From the NCBI RefSeq assembly GCF_964355755.1, contig NC_092676.1, positions 6,988,288 to 7,052,287 on the forward strand: a stretch of 64,000 bases of DNA. Reading direction: 5' to 3'. Shown piece by piece: positions 12,901 through 24,000 of this stretch. Below the pieces are notes generated by a model. It had not been told where the DNA came from. It saw only the letters and a program-made list of their open reading frames with translations, and searched no databases. This stretch comes from Antedon mediterranea. Lineage: Eukaryota > Echinodermata > Crinoidea > Comatulida > Antedonidae. A program made the position numbers and the translations under genes. Numbering within the stretch: position 1 is the first letter of the stretch; every line of letters begins with the position of its first letter.

Positions 12901-15676
12901 TAAGTGTTGTTAGGTTGCACAATATATACAGTAGTAGACCTATTAAGGGACCTTTGGGATCAAAATTAAATGCCCAAAAAACAGAGTCCCTTCTTTAATA
13001 GAAGTGTCCCGATGTACGGGATGTATCATATATATTATATAATATATACCTATCTAAAGCTCTGTCTATAATCAAACTAGTTGTATGTTTAGATGATGTG
13101 GGGACGTGCAAAAATCAATAAAGTAAATACTCCAACTTTCTATTAAGCTCTGTACACTATCAGACTAGTTTGACCAAAAAAGTGTGAAGTGTTGTGATAT
13201 TGCCAAATATGATAATGATATGACATCACATTTTTTTGTCACATAAAGTTTGATAGTGTAGACAAGGCTTTAAAGTGAATGGATGTGTTGCTAATTTTCA
13301 TTATTATTAAAAAGAGAAATTTTATCATTGCAGGTATGTAAAAGTTTACCTCCTTCCTGACAAAGGTCGGAACGGAAAGAGAAAGAGCAAAATCAAGAAA
13401 GGAACCATCAACCCACAATTCAACGAACTCCTTCGATACAAGATCAAGGAGACCGAGCTTCGTACGCGTACTCTTAGCGTAGCAGTCTGGAACAATGATA
13501 AACTTGGACGCAATTTCTTCCTTGGAGAGGTTTTGTTACCGCTTGATGATATCCACTTTGATAACTATAATCCTAAATGGCACCAGTTGCTACCTAAAGT
13601 AAGCTGTGAAAATATTATTTATTATTTCTTGACTGCCAAAAACATCACAAATAACAACCACAAAGTACACTTAGTGGTAGGTAACGCATACGAGAACTAA
13701 ATCGCTATGGGTTAGAGTCAGTGTTCCCCTCTTACCAAGTAGCACATTAAGATAAAATATAGCATTTCATAAATTAAAATATATCTTCAACAATAAAAAT
13801 TATAGAAACACTAATAAGATCAGGTAAAATATTGTCATTGAGGAGAAAGAGAGAGAAATACTTTTCAAGCTTAAAGGGTCTTTCACAGGCACGGTTCCGG
13901 TCCGGTGCCGGCAAATCAAATCGAATGTCAATGTTTTGTTTTCATGTGTCTATGCGCATATCGATTGGTGCATAGATGCGTAGAGCGTCGTGAAAACAAA
14001 ACATTGTTTGATTTGATTTGCCACCACCGGACCGAAACTGGTATGAAAGACCTTAAGCATGGCTTGGCTAATACAGTAGTATTAAGCTCTGTCTACACTA
14101 TCAAACTTTATGTGGCACAAGAATGTGATGTGCTCATATTTGGACAAGATGATGTCATAGCACTACCATATTTGGGAACATCACTACCATGGGCACATCA
14201 CACTTTTGTTGTCAAACTAGTTTGATCATAATAACAATAATTATAATAATTAAAAATAATAATTACTACTACAATAGTAATGACGATAATTTTTATGTGT
14301 TTAAATTTTAAATGTAAATATGTATAATTTGGTTTGTATGATGTAGTATGTTTAAGCGGATATTAGCCCTTGATGGCATTTGCAGAAATAAAGAAATTGA
14401 ATTGAATAGTATAGACAGAGCTTTACAGGAGCTCAACAATCTAGGTGTGAATACTACAGTTTACCTTGGTGGATTTTTCTTTAAATTTTCTTCCATTTTC
14501 AATCCAGGTACTTGATGATGGTGGTATTATTTACAAAGGTGATATTACACTAGCCCTCAAGTTTGAAGGAGAGGGTGTGGAAGCGGACCAAAAGGCACCA
14601 AAATCAACTGGAGCTTTGTTGATACACTTTAAAAGTGCTAAGAACCTGACTGCTGTCAGGCCCAATGGATCAGACCCATATGCTAAATGGTAGGCCTGGA
14701 AAATAGAGAAACTTTATTGGTCTTGTATAAAACATACAAGAAATGTCTATGTTGTTGGCAGCTCATATAAAATCATACACACTTTAGAATATATAAAAAT
14801 GTGAGAAATATATATATTTTGTCCAGTGCCCACCTTAACCAGAGGAGAGTCATAAGCCAATACGTCTGAGGCAGATACTAGATGCAGGGGCTGCCATAAG
14901 AGTCAGCAGTGCTGTTCTATTAAACAAGTATTCTTTCGTGTACACTCAAATATATAATTGTGTTTTTTTTTTTATAGCTACCTAGAGCCAGATCGTTCAA
15001 AAGCGGGTAAGAGGAAAACAAAACATGTCCGCAGTAGTTGCAATCCAAATTGGGACCAGCAAGTTCAGTATGACAATGTGACGATTGATCAACTGAAAGA
15101 ACGAGCGTTATACGTAACAGTGTGGGACAAAGACACACTCTCTGCTAATGATTTCCTTGGCGTTATCAGTTTAAGTCTGGGCACAGGTAATATTCCATTT
15201 AAAATTGAATTACAAAACTGTTATTATTATTTATTATAGAAGTGCTGTTTCAACACATGAGTTGTAAGTGATAATTTGTGGTTGTGTACAAATGTATGTA
15301 GGTTATGAAATCATAAGTTCAAATTTTATCCATTGAGGCCCAGATCAATACAAGTTTTTCTTGTCTAGCATCGTTCAAACACAAAATACATTTACTGCAT
15401 ACAATACGTAAATTTATAACAATGTTTAGAATCTGAAAAAATGAAAAGGAAAGAGATTTTTTACATAATTATTATTTAATTTATTAATTGGCAATTTTGA
15501 TCTGGGATCGCTTAAAAAACGTTACAACCATTGTTAATTTCTTTTCAGGACGTGTTGGTGGTAAAGACGTGACCTACATGAAGTCTAAAGGGGAGGCGAT
15601 TCGAATCTGGGAAGAAATGTTAACTAAACCAAACAGCTGGGTGGAGGCTACCATTCCACTGCAAGCAAAACTATAG
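958..15676 (+). CDS. SYTL: Synaptotagmin-like protein (Slp/SYTL, bitesize-like), 3' part of gene
   Basis: Eleven exons join in frame: 958-1031, 3959-5976, 7564-9094, 9645-9697, 10522-10596, 10862-11245, 12718-12899, 13334-13598, 14508-14689, 14978-15186 and 15549-15676 (TAG). They encode about 1699 residues. The first exon starts in mid-codon, so the N-terminus (in this family, a Rab27-binding Slp homology domain) lies upstream of the window. The order seen is a long acidic/Ser-rich disordered region, the family-typical linker SLTSLYSASGE just before C2A, then C2A, a short linker, C2B and a stop. Slp proteins tether Rab27 vesicles to phospholipids at the plasma membrane; Drosophila bitesize has the same very long middle region. 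Every intron phase matches. A candidate AATAAA lies at 15718. The family call is firm; the exact paralogue is not. Confidence 0.87.
1896..2017. repeat. Near-perfect 55-bp inverted repeat (hairpin)
   Basis: Arms 1896-1950 and 1963-2017 pair at 54 of 55 positions around a 12-base loop. It is AT-rich and lies in an intron. Confidence 0.85.
2086..2172. repeat. 17-bp tandem repeat (CGCACGTGTGTGTGTAT)
   Basis: About five units, the later ones with small changes (TTGCACGTG, GTGTGAGTG). Each unit holds the palindrome CACGTG. Confidence 0.85.
3959..5988 (+). CDS. SYTL: Large disordered exon of the SYTL gene
   Basis: The acceptor AG at 3957-3958 follows a T-rich tract, and the exon's first two bases complete the codon left by the exon ending at 1031. 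The frame stays open for about 670 codons and is rich in Ser, Asp and Glu. It begins with short VNPSS repeats (about 4070-4160) and ends in acidic Ser/Asp clusters such as SSSDEDVPD and EDSDSDES, which look like casein-kinase-2 sites. A stop (TGA, 5986-5988) comes nine bases after a possible donor GTACAT at 5977. Splicing there joins the 7564 exon in phase 0; reading through would instead end the protein. No fold or enzyme motif is visible. Confidence 0.78.
6385..6868. repeat. 28-bp minisatellite, about 17 units
   Basis: The unit is near CACTGTCAGAAGGCCTAGGG plus ACCATACC. Units are 28 bases apart and differ by single bases; AGGCCT is nearly constant. It lies in the SYTL intron between the two giant exons. 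Confidence 0.92.
7036..7091. repeat. Two-copy tandem duplication
   Basis: ATTGAAGCAAAAACAATTTT and following bases occur twice in succession. Confidence 0.7.
7564..9094 (+). CDS. SYTL: Second large acidic exon of the SYTL gene with SFSFGGF repeats
   Basis: The acceptor AG at 7562-7563 is followed at once by ATGGCC, so this exon could also hold an internal translation start. The frame is very acidic and Pro-rich (PSLPPPMPPP near the start). KSVTFADD at about 8089-8112 fits the RVxF docking motif for protein phosphatase 1. Near the end a short repeat recurs four times (about 8663, 8776, 8875 and 8977) with the core SFSFGGFSxFRMPG. The donor GTACAT at 9095 leaves one base, which the 9645 exon completes. 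The region is predicted to be disordered; its function is not known from sequence. Confidence 0.78.
9760..10340. repeat. 32-bp tandem repeat and variants
   Basis: The core is GAGCTCTGCAACTATGCTAT plus TTATTTAATCAA. Units at about 9863-9965 are spaced exactly 32 bases. Flanking units carry GACCTCTG and are more diverged. A non-repeat patch (about 10226-10292) interrupts the array. It lies in a SYTL intron. Confidence 0.85.
11637..11700. repeat. Short tandem repeat TATCATTATTATCAA
   Basis: About four 15-base units in a SYTL intron. Confidence 0.7.
11863..11959 (+). mobile_element. MITE family 1 copy, 5'-truncated
   Basis: Family description: full copies are about 140-160 bp. They begin TAAAGCTCTGTCTACACTAT, end as its inverse, and have a palindromic middle around CATGATGATGTCATATCAC and CACATCACACTTTTTTTGTC. 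There is no coding capacity. This copy keeps the middle and the right arm. Confidence 0.75.
12718..13598 (+). CDS. SYTL: C2A domain exons of the SYTL gene
   Basis: Exons 12718-12899 and 13334-13598 encode the C2A beta-sandwich. It starts from the GDVQFGLSY strand, runs through SDPYVKVYLLPD and the basic strand GKRKSKIKKGT, and ends at LGEVLLPLDD. SDPYVK and the polybasic strand identify a synaptotagmin-type C2. In Ca-binding loop 3 the sequence is WNNDKLGRNFFLGE. Compared with the family's D-x-D-x5-D pattern, the first Asp is Asn and the last is Phe, so calcium binding is probably weak or absent. This is usual for many Slp C2A domains, which bind phospholipid without calcium. Confidence 0.9.
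13055..13083 (+). mobile_element. MITE family 1 fragment (left arm only)
   Basis: TAAAGCTCTGTCTATAATCA and AAACTAG only. Confidence 0.55.
13144..13273 (+). mobile_element. MITE family 1 copy
   Basis: Both arms are present (TAAGCTCTGTACACTATCAG to TAGTGTAGACAAGGCTTTA). Confidence 0.85.
13871..14055. mobile_element. MITE family 2, palindromic, full copy
   Basis: Inverted arms of about 70 bp, TTAAAGGGTCTTTCACAGGC / GGTATGAAAGACCTTAAG, with GGTCCGGT near the tips and CAAATCAAATCGAATG / TTTGATTTGATTTGCC inside. It lies in a SYTL intron. Confidence 0.8.
14082..14425 (+). mobile_element. MITE family 1 copy split by an insertion
   Basis: The left arm and middle run to 14226. The tip AGTATAGACAGAGCTTTA appears at 14408-14425. 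Between them is an AT-rich piece ending AATAAAGAAATTGAATTGAA, resembling a LINE 3' tail. Confidence 0.7.
14508..15676 (+). CDS. SYTL: C2B domain exons of the SYTL gene, C-terminus
   Basis: Exons 14508-14689, 14978-15186 and 15549-15676 encode C2B: GDITLALKF, KNLTAVRPNGSDPYAK, the polybasic GKRKTKH strand, VTVWDKDTLSANDFLGV and the C-terminal helix/strand ending WVEATIPLQAKL. Loop 3 keeps the three acidic positions (D-K-D and ND), but the first loop-1 acid appears to be Arg. The Tyr/Cys codon at the 14689/14978 junction is split 2+1. The stop is TAG at 15674-15676. Confidence 0.9.
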
Positions 15677-18600
15677 ATGGCGATATGCAAAAATAATTAA
15701 AATTCACAATAATTAACAATAAACTTGAATTGTTCAACTAGCTATATTGTTTTAATAAGAAAATTGTCAACTTTATCCAATGTCTACCACGATAGCGTTG
15801 GAATTCATCATGCTTTGCAACTTATATTATAATAATAATTATAGCATGTTGTTTTGGTATACATAATAAACAATAATATTAATACAGTATTTATAATGTA
15901 TTGTGTACCTTATAAAATATAGCTTTTATTAAATTGACAGTTATAGAAAAAATTCGCAAACATATTAACCTACTTATTACGTTAGATATTTTAAAGCAAT
16001 CCTTTCATAAATGCTTTATTTTACGTTCATTCATATCATTCCATAAACGTCAATACTTCCAATCTTGATCTCTTCGGCCATTTTATAAATTATTAATAAT
16101 ACAAGTAATATTTAAAATAATAATTAAATAATTAGTTAAATAGAATATTATTATTACAAAAGAATGTAGAGCAGTTATAGTATAAAAAGTATATATAATA
16201 GTTCAATCAGTCCATGCCGGGAATGAACAATTCACAATATAATCTCTTTTTTTTTATATATAATTATAATTTATGTATATATGGTAAAATAAGGTTTGGT
16301 TTATTAATAATTTATTTATATGTTTATCCTATATTAGTATTTAATTATTGTAATGTCTTAAACTTATTTAATATATTAACAAATCCGAATTTTGATAATA
16401 TGATTAAATGGTAAACGGTTTGTTTATTCATACAATATGTATACCCTCGGATATATATACCGTGTGGAAATTATCAGGTGTATGTATTTATCCAGCTTTG
16501 TTGATGTCCATATTTTGGCAAAATTTGAACAAGCATTTGTTTGCATTTTTCAGTTTTACTGTAAGAAACTGAATATACCATATTGCATTTTCAGAAAAAT
16601 ATTTTCAAAATTGTTAAAATATGTTAATAAATACCTACATTAGATCGGTATCGATCTGCTGTGCTAGACTGCCCTCGGATATAAACTGCCGGAAAATGAT
16701 CAGTTATATTTGAGATTGGTTTTCAATTTTGCGCATTACAGGAAAAAATAGGTCACCATTTCAGCAGGAATTTTTGTTAATATACTGGTTTCATCCTTAT
16801 GGAAATCGCTGTTAATGTATTTTCAGTTAGTCTTTTCCAACATTGATAGGACATAGCATTATAGAAATATAGATAATATAAAATAGATAGAAATGGTTCA
16901 AATATGTAAACATACTATAATATTTGCAATATTTAGAAGTTAAATGTATTCTTTATTGTGTCTACTGGTTGTATTTTTATCATTTATACATTTCATATTA
17001 CTACATAATATATTATTACTAATACATATTTATTGCTTTTGTTGAAATATACATATGACTTGTCTTATAGATTGTTATAGTTGATCAGTCCAACCATGGA
17101 GGAAATTATGGTCAAACTTATGCAAACACTGTGCCTATTATGTAGTGTCTGTACAGTTTGTTACACATTAATACTATATATACAAACAATTTTGGTTTAT
17201 ATGCAACACTGTACAGCCCTTTTTAGTGGTTCAAGACCCATCTTACAGTATATTCAATTCACATATACAACACAAATGTAGCAAATTGTTACATGGACAT
17301 CTCCAGAGATCTTACCGATAATCTTTCACACACTAGTTTGTCATGGTGTACATATTGTATCATTTATGTGTTTATATCAATGTAACGAGAGGCATGTAAA
17401 GATTACCGACTTTACAGGGTGTGTTTCAAACTAACAATATTTTTACACATGTGAAACCGGTATTATTTTATTTGGTACACTCTGTCTTTACCAGAGGAAA
17501 AAAAAAGCTTTTAATTTTGACTCGTGTTATCTGAACTTTGTTATATTACAACTCGTGGCACAGTGCGTGGCCAACATGTATTTTATGTCAAGGAATGCAT
17601 GCAGTCAATATACCATTCAGCATCATACATAACTCATATTACAGTTTTAATATCAGTTTTTTAATATAATATTAAGGTACTACCGTAGGCCTACTTTAGA
17701 TTTGCAGTAAGAGCAGTAATGTATAGCAGTAACCCATGCTGCCATAATATGTGATTATATACTAATTCGAATGGGATGAGTTAGTATAATAAAATCGCAC
17801 TCTTCCCTGACAAAAATACTCTTGACAAATATTTTGTTTAAATAAATTGTCAAGAATATAATTTGGAACTATTTACGGCCATTGATGTATTCCTTTACTT
17901 TAAAATCTATTGTAATCAAAAAATTGAAAGCAAAACTGAATATGGAACTTTATTGACTTTAATAATATATAATGGCAATGGTAAAAATTCATTATGAATT
18001 TAAAAAAAATACAGTATGTAGATTAGACTATAACTTTGATGATATACAACCGTATTAAAAATATAAAGTACAATATAGTAGGTATATAGTTCCAATACTC
18101 TTTCTAATAGACTAATATACCAAATATTAAAAGACCATTACAGTACTCAATGTGATATGTACCAAGATATTATGATAGGGTGTATATAGAAAAAAAATAT
18201 AGCCATCACTCAAATGTGTTTTGAAACGACTCTGGTACTTGGCTTGTATTTGGACATCCTATGTTCATGTAAAATGGTTTATTTGGATATAGGTAAAGCC
18301 ATACTTCTTGTACCTCACTAATTTGACCTAATTGATCATTAATTGTGTTGGATGAAATTATCCCCAAAAATACTCAATCTGTTATTGGCGTTAGGTACCC
18401 CAGTAATTTTAAACGTCCAAACTTTCACGAAATGATAGCATTTGCTTTCTCCCGAATTTTTTGGGAGGTTTAACCAAAGTATAATGTTAATCTACGCACA
18501 AATAATTTATTCTAGTTTGCATTCATTTACAAAATAAATTCAATATAATATTGAGATGACCTTGAAAGGTTTGCAAGTAAAAATATGCAAGCTTTCCTAA

Positions 18601-21025
18601 AAAAATGATTACATGTTTTTGGTTCATAGTGTAGTGTATAAATTATATATTATACATTTATATTGTTTCTTCTGATTTTCAATGAAAGTATACTTATTAA
18701 ATGGTGGAAACTTATATATTTATTGTTTTTCTATTTTCTTTTAAATTGTCCAATATTGTTATAATACCATCTCTCTTTTCATTTAAAAAACATCTAGTAT
18801 CGTAGATAAGGATGCTGGGATATCCTTGGTTATGAATTTATTTATTTTGCAATGTTTACAAATTTTACCAAACTTTTATTTGTGACTGTTTGGAGAAGTT
18901 TGTATTACTTATCTACACTAGTTACTGGCTCTTAAGCTCTGTCCACACTTATCACACTGTATGTTAAAAAATAAGTGCCCATATCGACATGTCATATCAC
19001 CAGTGATCACTGGCTTAAGGGTCTTTCAACACCTCTTCTGGCACGGCGAATCGAATATCAATGGTACGTGTTCACAACGCTCCATGAGGCTATGCGCCCA
19101 ATCGATATGCACGTAGTCACGTGAAAACGAAGCATTGACGTTTGTTCGATTGGATTTTCCGGAGTGGGACAGGAACCGTCCCGGAATGGGACAGGAACCC
19201 GGGGGCCTCTGAGCAGTGCCCAGAGGGAAAAAACAGGCATTAAAATATGTATGAAAAATGCTAAAAACGGCTGAGGCCTCCAATGATGGAGGGCCACTTA
19301 GGATAGGGGCCTCAGGTCTCCACTGCATATCACTACTACAACTTGGGCAAATCACACTTTTTTCAAACTAGTTTGATAGTGTATACAGAGCTTTAGGCAT
19401 TTTTTTTCCTGCAAGATCACATGACTTCAAAGACTAATTTGATTTGCTGCATTGCGTCTGTCAAGAAGGGGAAAACTTGTTTTCTGCAGAAAATTTCTCA
19501 ACTGTTCCTTAGCAAACTTTGGACAACTTTTCTTGCTTAACTTCTGTTTGACAAGTTTGCCACTGTTAGGCTTTAGATTATCTATTTTATATCAATTCCC
19601 ATTTTTCTTTTTTACAGTATAATATTTACAATAACAGAACACAGACACTTGACTTATTTGTTTAAATTTTATTAGATATATACAATGACTATTTTACCAT
19701 AAATATTTTCTTGTTTTTTAATAATTGGAATTATATAAACCTAACTAAACATTAATAATTGGTTTCATTGTTATTTCTGTAGCTGTGTGAACAAGAAAAT
19801 ATGCAGATTTTTTAGGTAAATTTACTGTTTACTAGTAACTTTTCATAAGATTCTATATATTTATAGTAAATTTTAATATTTTCTACCACATAAAGATATT
19901 GAGGAACACTACACAGTAATCTAGGTGGGAAACATGAGTATTATACCAAATATGGAAGCATAGAAAAATACAATATAATATATGAAAGGAAAATAATGGA
20001 AAAAAAAAGTATGAATGTATTATATTTCCATAATATATAACTCTATTTTATGCTGCATTTTACATTACACAATGTCAATATTGATTCAGGTGTGGTCAAT
20101 ATTGATTCAGGTGTGGCCAACATACAGATAGTTGTGTATTTTGTTAACAACATATGGAAAATTTACTTTGGAGGAACCAAATGCATATGGGTAACATCAA
20201 TTCACTACAGGCATTACATTATAGGTGGAGCCCATCTGGCCAGGGCACGAAAATATTTTCCCCAAAGACTTTCTCTGAAAATTTGGAGGGCGTCCCATTT
20301 TAGGGAGAATTATTATGAATATGCATCATGTTTTATCTGCTCTGCGCTCGCCCTCTGAATGAACTTTTTAATATGCTTTCCGTCAAACCGTCTGTGTAGT
20401 CGAATGAATTAGACTATTGACTATGGGGTTCGAACCAACTTCTTTTTAATTTATAGTGAGAGAGATTATTTAGAGGGTATATCTAGGAAGTAGTTTGGCT
20501 ATATTTCAGAAAAAGTCTTTAGGAAAAAATTTTACACAGCCAGGGTCCCTCCCTAAATTTGATAAATGACAATAGATAAGATATTAGATTAAGTTTAGCA
20601 CTCTATTTCACACTGTTTAGGCTCTGTGGGTCCCTTTCCAAAAATCATAGATCCAGTATCTGTATTTTGCTCTTCACAATTCATTAATGTCCAATTATTT
20701 TTTCAGCCTTAATACTTTTACAGAAAGACAACCTGGTCTATAGACAACCTGGTCTATAGATTTTTAATAACATTAAAGCAAATTGCTTTCTCATAACAAC
20801 CTTTCATTACAAAGAATTACTTTACTCATCGATTTTCAGTTGATTCTTAGATAAAATTTCAATAATTTCCTGCTTGTTTGTAATGTGGTTAACACTTGTT
20901 TCTTCCGGGCGTAAATTGCGATAATGCATACATGAACACCTCCGTCTATTAATTATCGTGATCTGTGTAATAATTACATAGGTTCACCACATTTGGAATG
21001 CACATTGTTCCGCTTGAATAATCAC
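15677..21025. other. Gap between convergent SYTL and DHDDS genes
   Basis: No coding frame with domain content or splice support was found. The first part is probably SYTL 3' UTR (candidate AATAAA at 15718). The rest is AT-rich DNA with a MITE-in-MITE insertion (18932-19395) and small direct repeats, for example two tandem copies of GACAACCTGGTCTATA near 20726-20757. The DHDDS 3' UTR should run leftward from 21025; its end could not be fixed. Confidence 0.6.
18932..19395 (+). mobile_element. MITE family 1 copy split by a second repeat
   Basis: The left arm is at 18932-19002, the right arm at about 19325-19395. The interior holds a diverged family-2 MITE (about 19018-19190) and another repeat related to 21360-21521. 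Confidence 0.75.
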
Positions 21026-24000
21026 TCATGTTCGATCTGTCTCTAGTATATTTCTTATGTGTAGTTCTCTTTTATTTTCTACAAATTTTAAGAATGTCTT
21101 TATTCTCTCTTCTCTGTCCATAGTAAATTGAGTAAGCTTTTCTTCTATACTGTTTTCCAAGGCTTTATCTTCTAAAGTGCAATTTGTTCCATCGGTTTTG
21201 AGTTGCTGTATAACACATTGTTTATCGGATTCTAAAACTGCCTTTCTTCGCTCCGATGCGTTAAATTCTTTGGCACTCTGAAAGAAAATTAACATAACAT
21301 TTGTGGCTAATGGTTTTAGTTTGAAAGATGATCCTCGACCATAGCTCTGACAGTAGAACCTGTGGCGTAACGCAGAAGCCGGAGGTCCCTGGAGGCCTCG
21401 GGCGTATTAACCTTTTTCAACATATTTTAATGCCTGTTTTTTCCTCTGGGCACTGCTCAGGGACCCCCATAATGCCCCTGGGTTTAGCCAGTGAGTGCTC
21501 ATAGCTGTTACGCCACTGAGTAGAAGTCTTCTTAGCTAAGGACTTAAAACTCTAGGTTCAGTGTACGCATCTGGCTTGTTTGCACCTAATGTATTTTTTG
21601 TTTGTTTGTTTGTTTGTTTTATCTTTATACTCGGTGACCTCTTCAGTCAAAGACTGATCTCCCAGAGGGCCCAGTTGGTGATCAGTGGCAGTGATGTACT
21701 AATACACCGGGGTAACCCCCTACTCGTCTCGAAAGATGTACTAGGTTCTTTAAAGTGCACACGAGCAAGTTGTGTACACTGGACCTACGGTTTATAGTCC
21801 TTATCCGAGAAGACTCGTTCTACGACCAGAACCATGGAGTGAGTGAGCCTCGAACCCCTGCCGATGTTATGGCTACGTAATTACGGTTCCACTGTCTTAA
21901 CCGCTCGGCCACTTAAGACAGTGGAACCGTAATTACGTAGCCATAACTTTGGAAGATAAGTGGGTCTCCCTGGTGCACTGGTCCATATCAACCCCTCGAC
22001 ACAAAGGTAGTCTTAGGGAGATGGAAATTGATTTATGTGTTGTACGCACATGAGCGCAATTCAACCCCTGGAGATACTAGACTGCAAGACAAACGTTATT
22101 CCCCCATATTTATATTTTGTTTTATTTATGGAATGGAAATGGTGCATACTTTTACTGATATATAGCTTCTTTGATAATGTAACACAGCTCCAAATAGATG
22201 CCAAATGGTGAACTCTGGCCATAATACCTCAGTGAAAGACAAAACTGTGTAGCTACTCTGAAAAACCAAACAATAAAGAATACTTTAAAATAAATAACAG
22301 CAAACAAGAAAAACAATGGTTTAATCAACATTTCCTTAGGTTAACTTTCACCATTCAATATAAAAGGATACTTGAGCATGGAGGTTTCCCAATTGAATAC
22401 ACCATTGTGTTAAGCTCTGTCTACACTATCAAACTAGTTTGACAAAAATTGTGATGTGCCCAAATATGGTAGTGATATGACATCATCATGTCCATATATG
22501 GGCACATCACATTTTTTTGTCACAAAGTTTGATAGTGTAGACAGAGCTTTACTCTGCACTACCAAAACATTATTTTGATATCAATGTTTATCCTGTTTGC
22601 AAAAATGTTATACAATACAATATTATTTATTGTCAATTTAACAAGGTATAAATGAAATTTGGTTGTTTATTTTACATTTTGATTTACATATGTTGTTAAT
22701 TTGTTGTCACATGACCCTTAAAAACTCTATAGCTTACCTGCCATAATAGGAAGTCTGATAGTCTTGTTTCACCAGACGTTCTAATCAACAAATCTGGGTC
22801 TTTGGAATGGTTTGTGTATAAACACTTCTCTAACAGTTCTTCTGATGAGTCACTTAAATCAATACAAATAGTTTAAATAGTTTTTATGTGTTGTTGTTAA
22901 AGTTGTATTATCCCCCAAAAACATGAAAAATAAAGATTAATAAAATCAGAATAGATGAATAGATTGTTTTCTAGTTTTAATAAAGTTAATCAATAATGCA
23001 GAAAAAACTCTGAAAAAATAAATAAACGGTTAAATTCAACCAAAAGCCCATAGCTGCCAGCCAATTTGAGTATTTATTGCTTTAAATTACAGTTTTTTAG
23101 GTAAATACATTTTCTTGTCGATCCAAATTTTGGTCAAAGTGGAAAACTATTAGGTGACATTAAAATGGTATTTTATTTCGCTACGGTGATCGTTCGAGAT
23201 CACACGAGATCCCGTTGCGCACGCGCACGTCAGTTCGTTGCATACGCACAAAATCAGAAGTCTTCGACATTGGATATCTAAAGAAAAATTGATTATTTTG
23301 TAAGAAATACACGTCATATTATCTATCAAGCATTGTTTCGTTATGGACAACTTATCACTTGGTAAGAGGGATAACGAAAAATCAAGAAAAATAGTAGAAG
23401 TAGGGCGTGAGAGCTCAGAAACTTCGACAGGTTTCGCCGACCCTGCGGGGCCAGGCGTGCTAATTAATAGCGGGAATAATACCGCGCCCGCTGGGCCGGT
23501 AACTATGAAGCATAGTAGTGGAAAGCGTAGGAAGGTCGCCCCGTCCGGGCCGGCTGCTCCCGCTGATGTATCAGTAGCTTCCCAGCAGGGGAAACTGATA
23601 CATGATTCTAAACATAAATCCACTAAATCAAAACAAAAACCTGTCTCAGAAACACCTACGGTTGATAACCGTCTTGACAAAATGGAACATTTTATGAGAG
23701 AGTCTCGTCAGGAAAACAGTGAACTACGGGAGATGTTAGAAACAGTATTGCTAGAACGTACTAGGCCTACTAGGCCTAGTGATGAATATGATGATGATCA
23801 AGGTCAGTACATAGAATCAGAATATAAAACTCACCAACAGAATGATGTTGAAAGTGGGTACATCAATAACGATATATCTGACTCTGAAGTGGTTGACCTA
23901 GAGAGTTTGGGCCAGTGCCAAGAAAAGGATAAACAAACCAAAAAGTTAGGGTTTGCTAAACGTTTTGCCACTCTTATTGAGGAGGGAAAACCTCTGCAAG

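Noticed and set aside
13905-14225. 106-codon frame on plus strand
   Set aside because: It spans two MITEs (families 2 and 1) and has no protein character.
19026-19355. 109-codon minus-strand frame
   Set aside because: It lies wholly within the nested MITE region.
21895-21914. A tRNA-Leu/Ser gene on the minus strand
   Set aside because: Only A and B boxes fit; the acceptor and anticodon stems do not close, and the body and tail mark it as a SINE.
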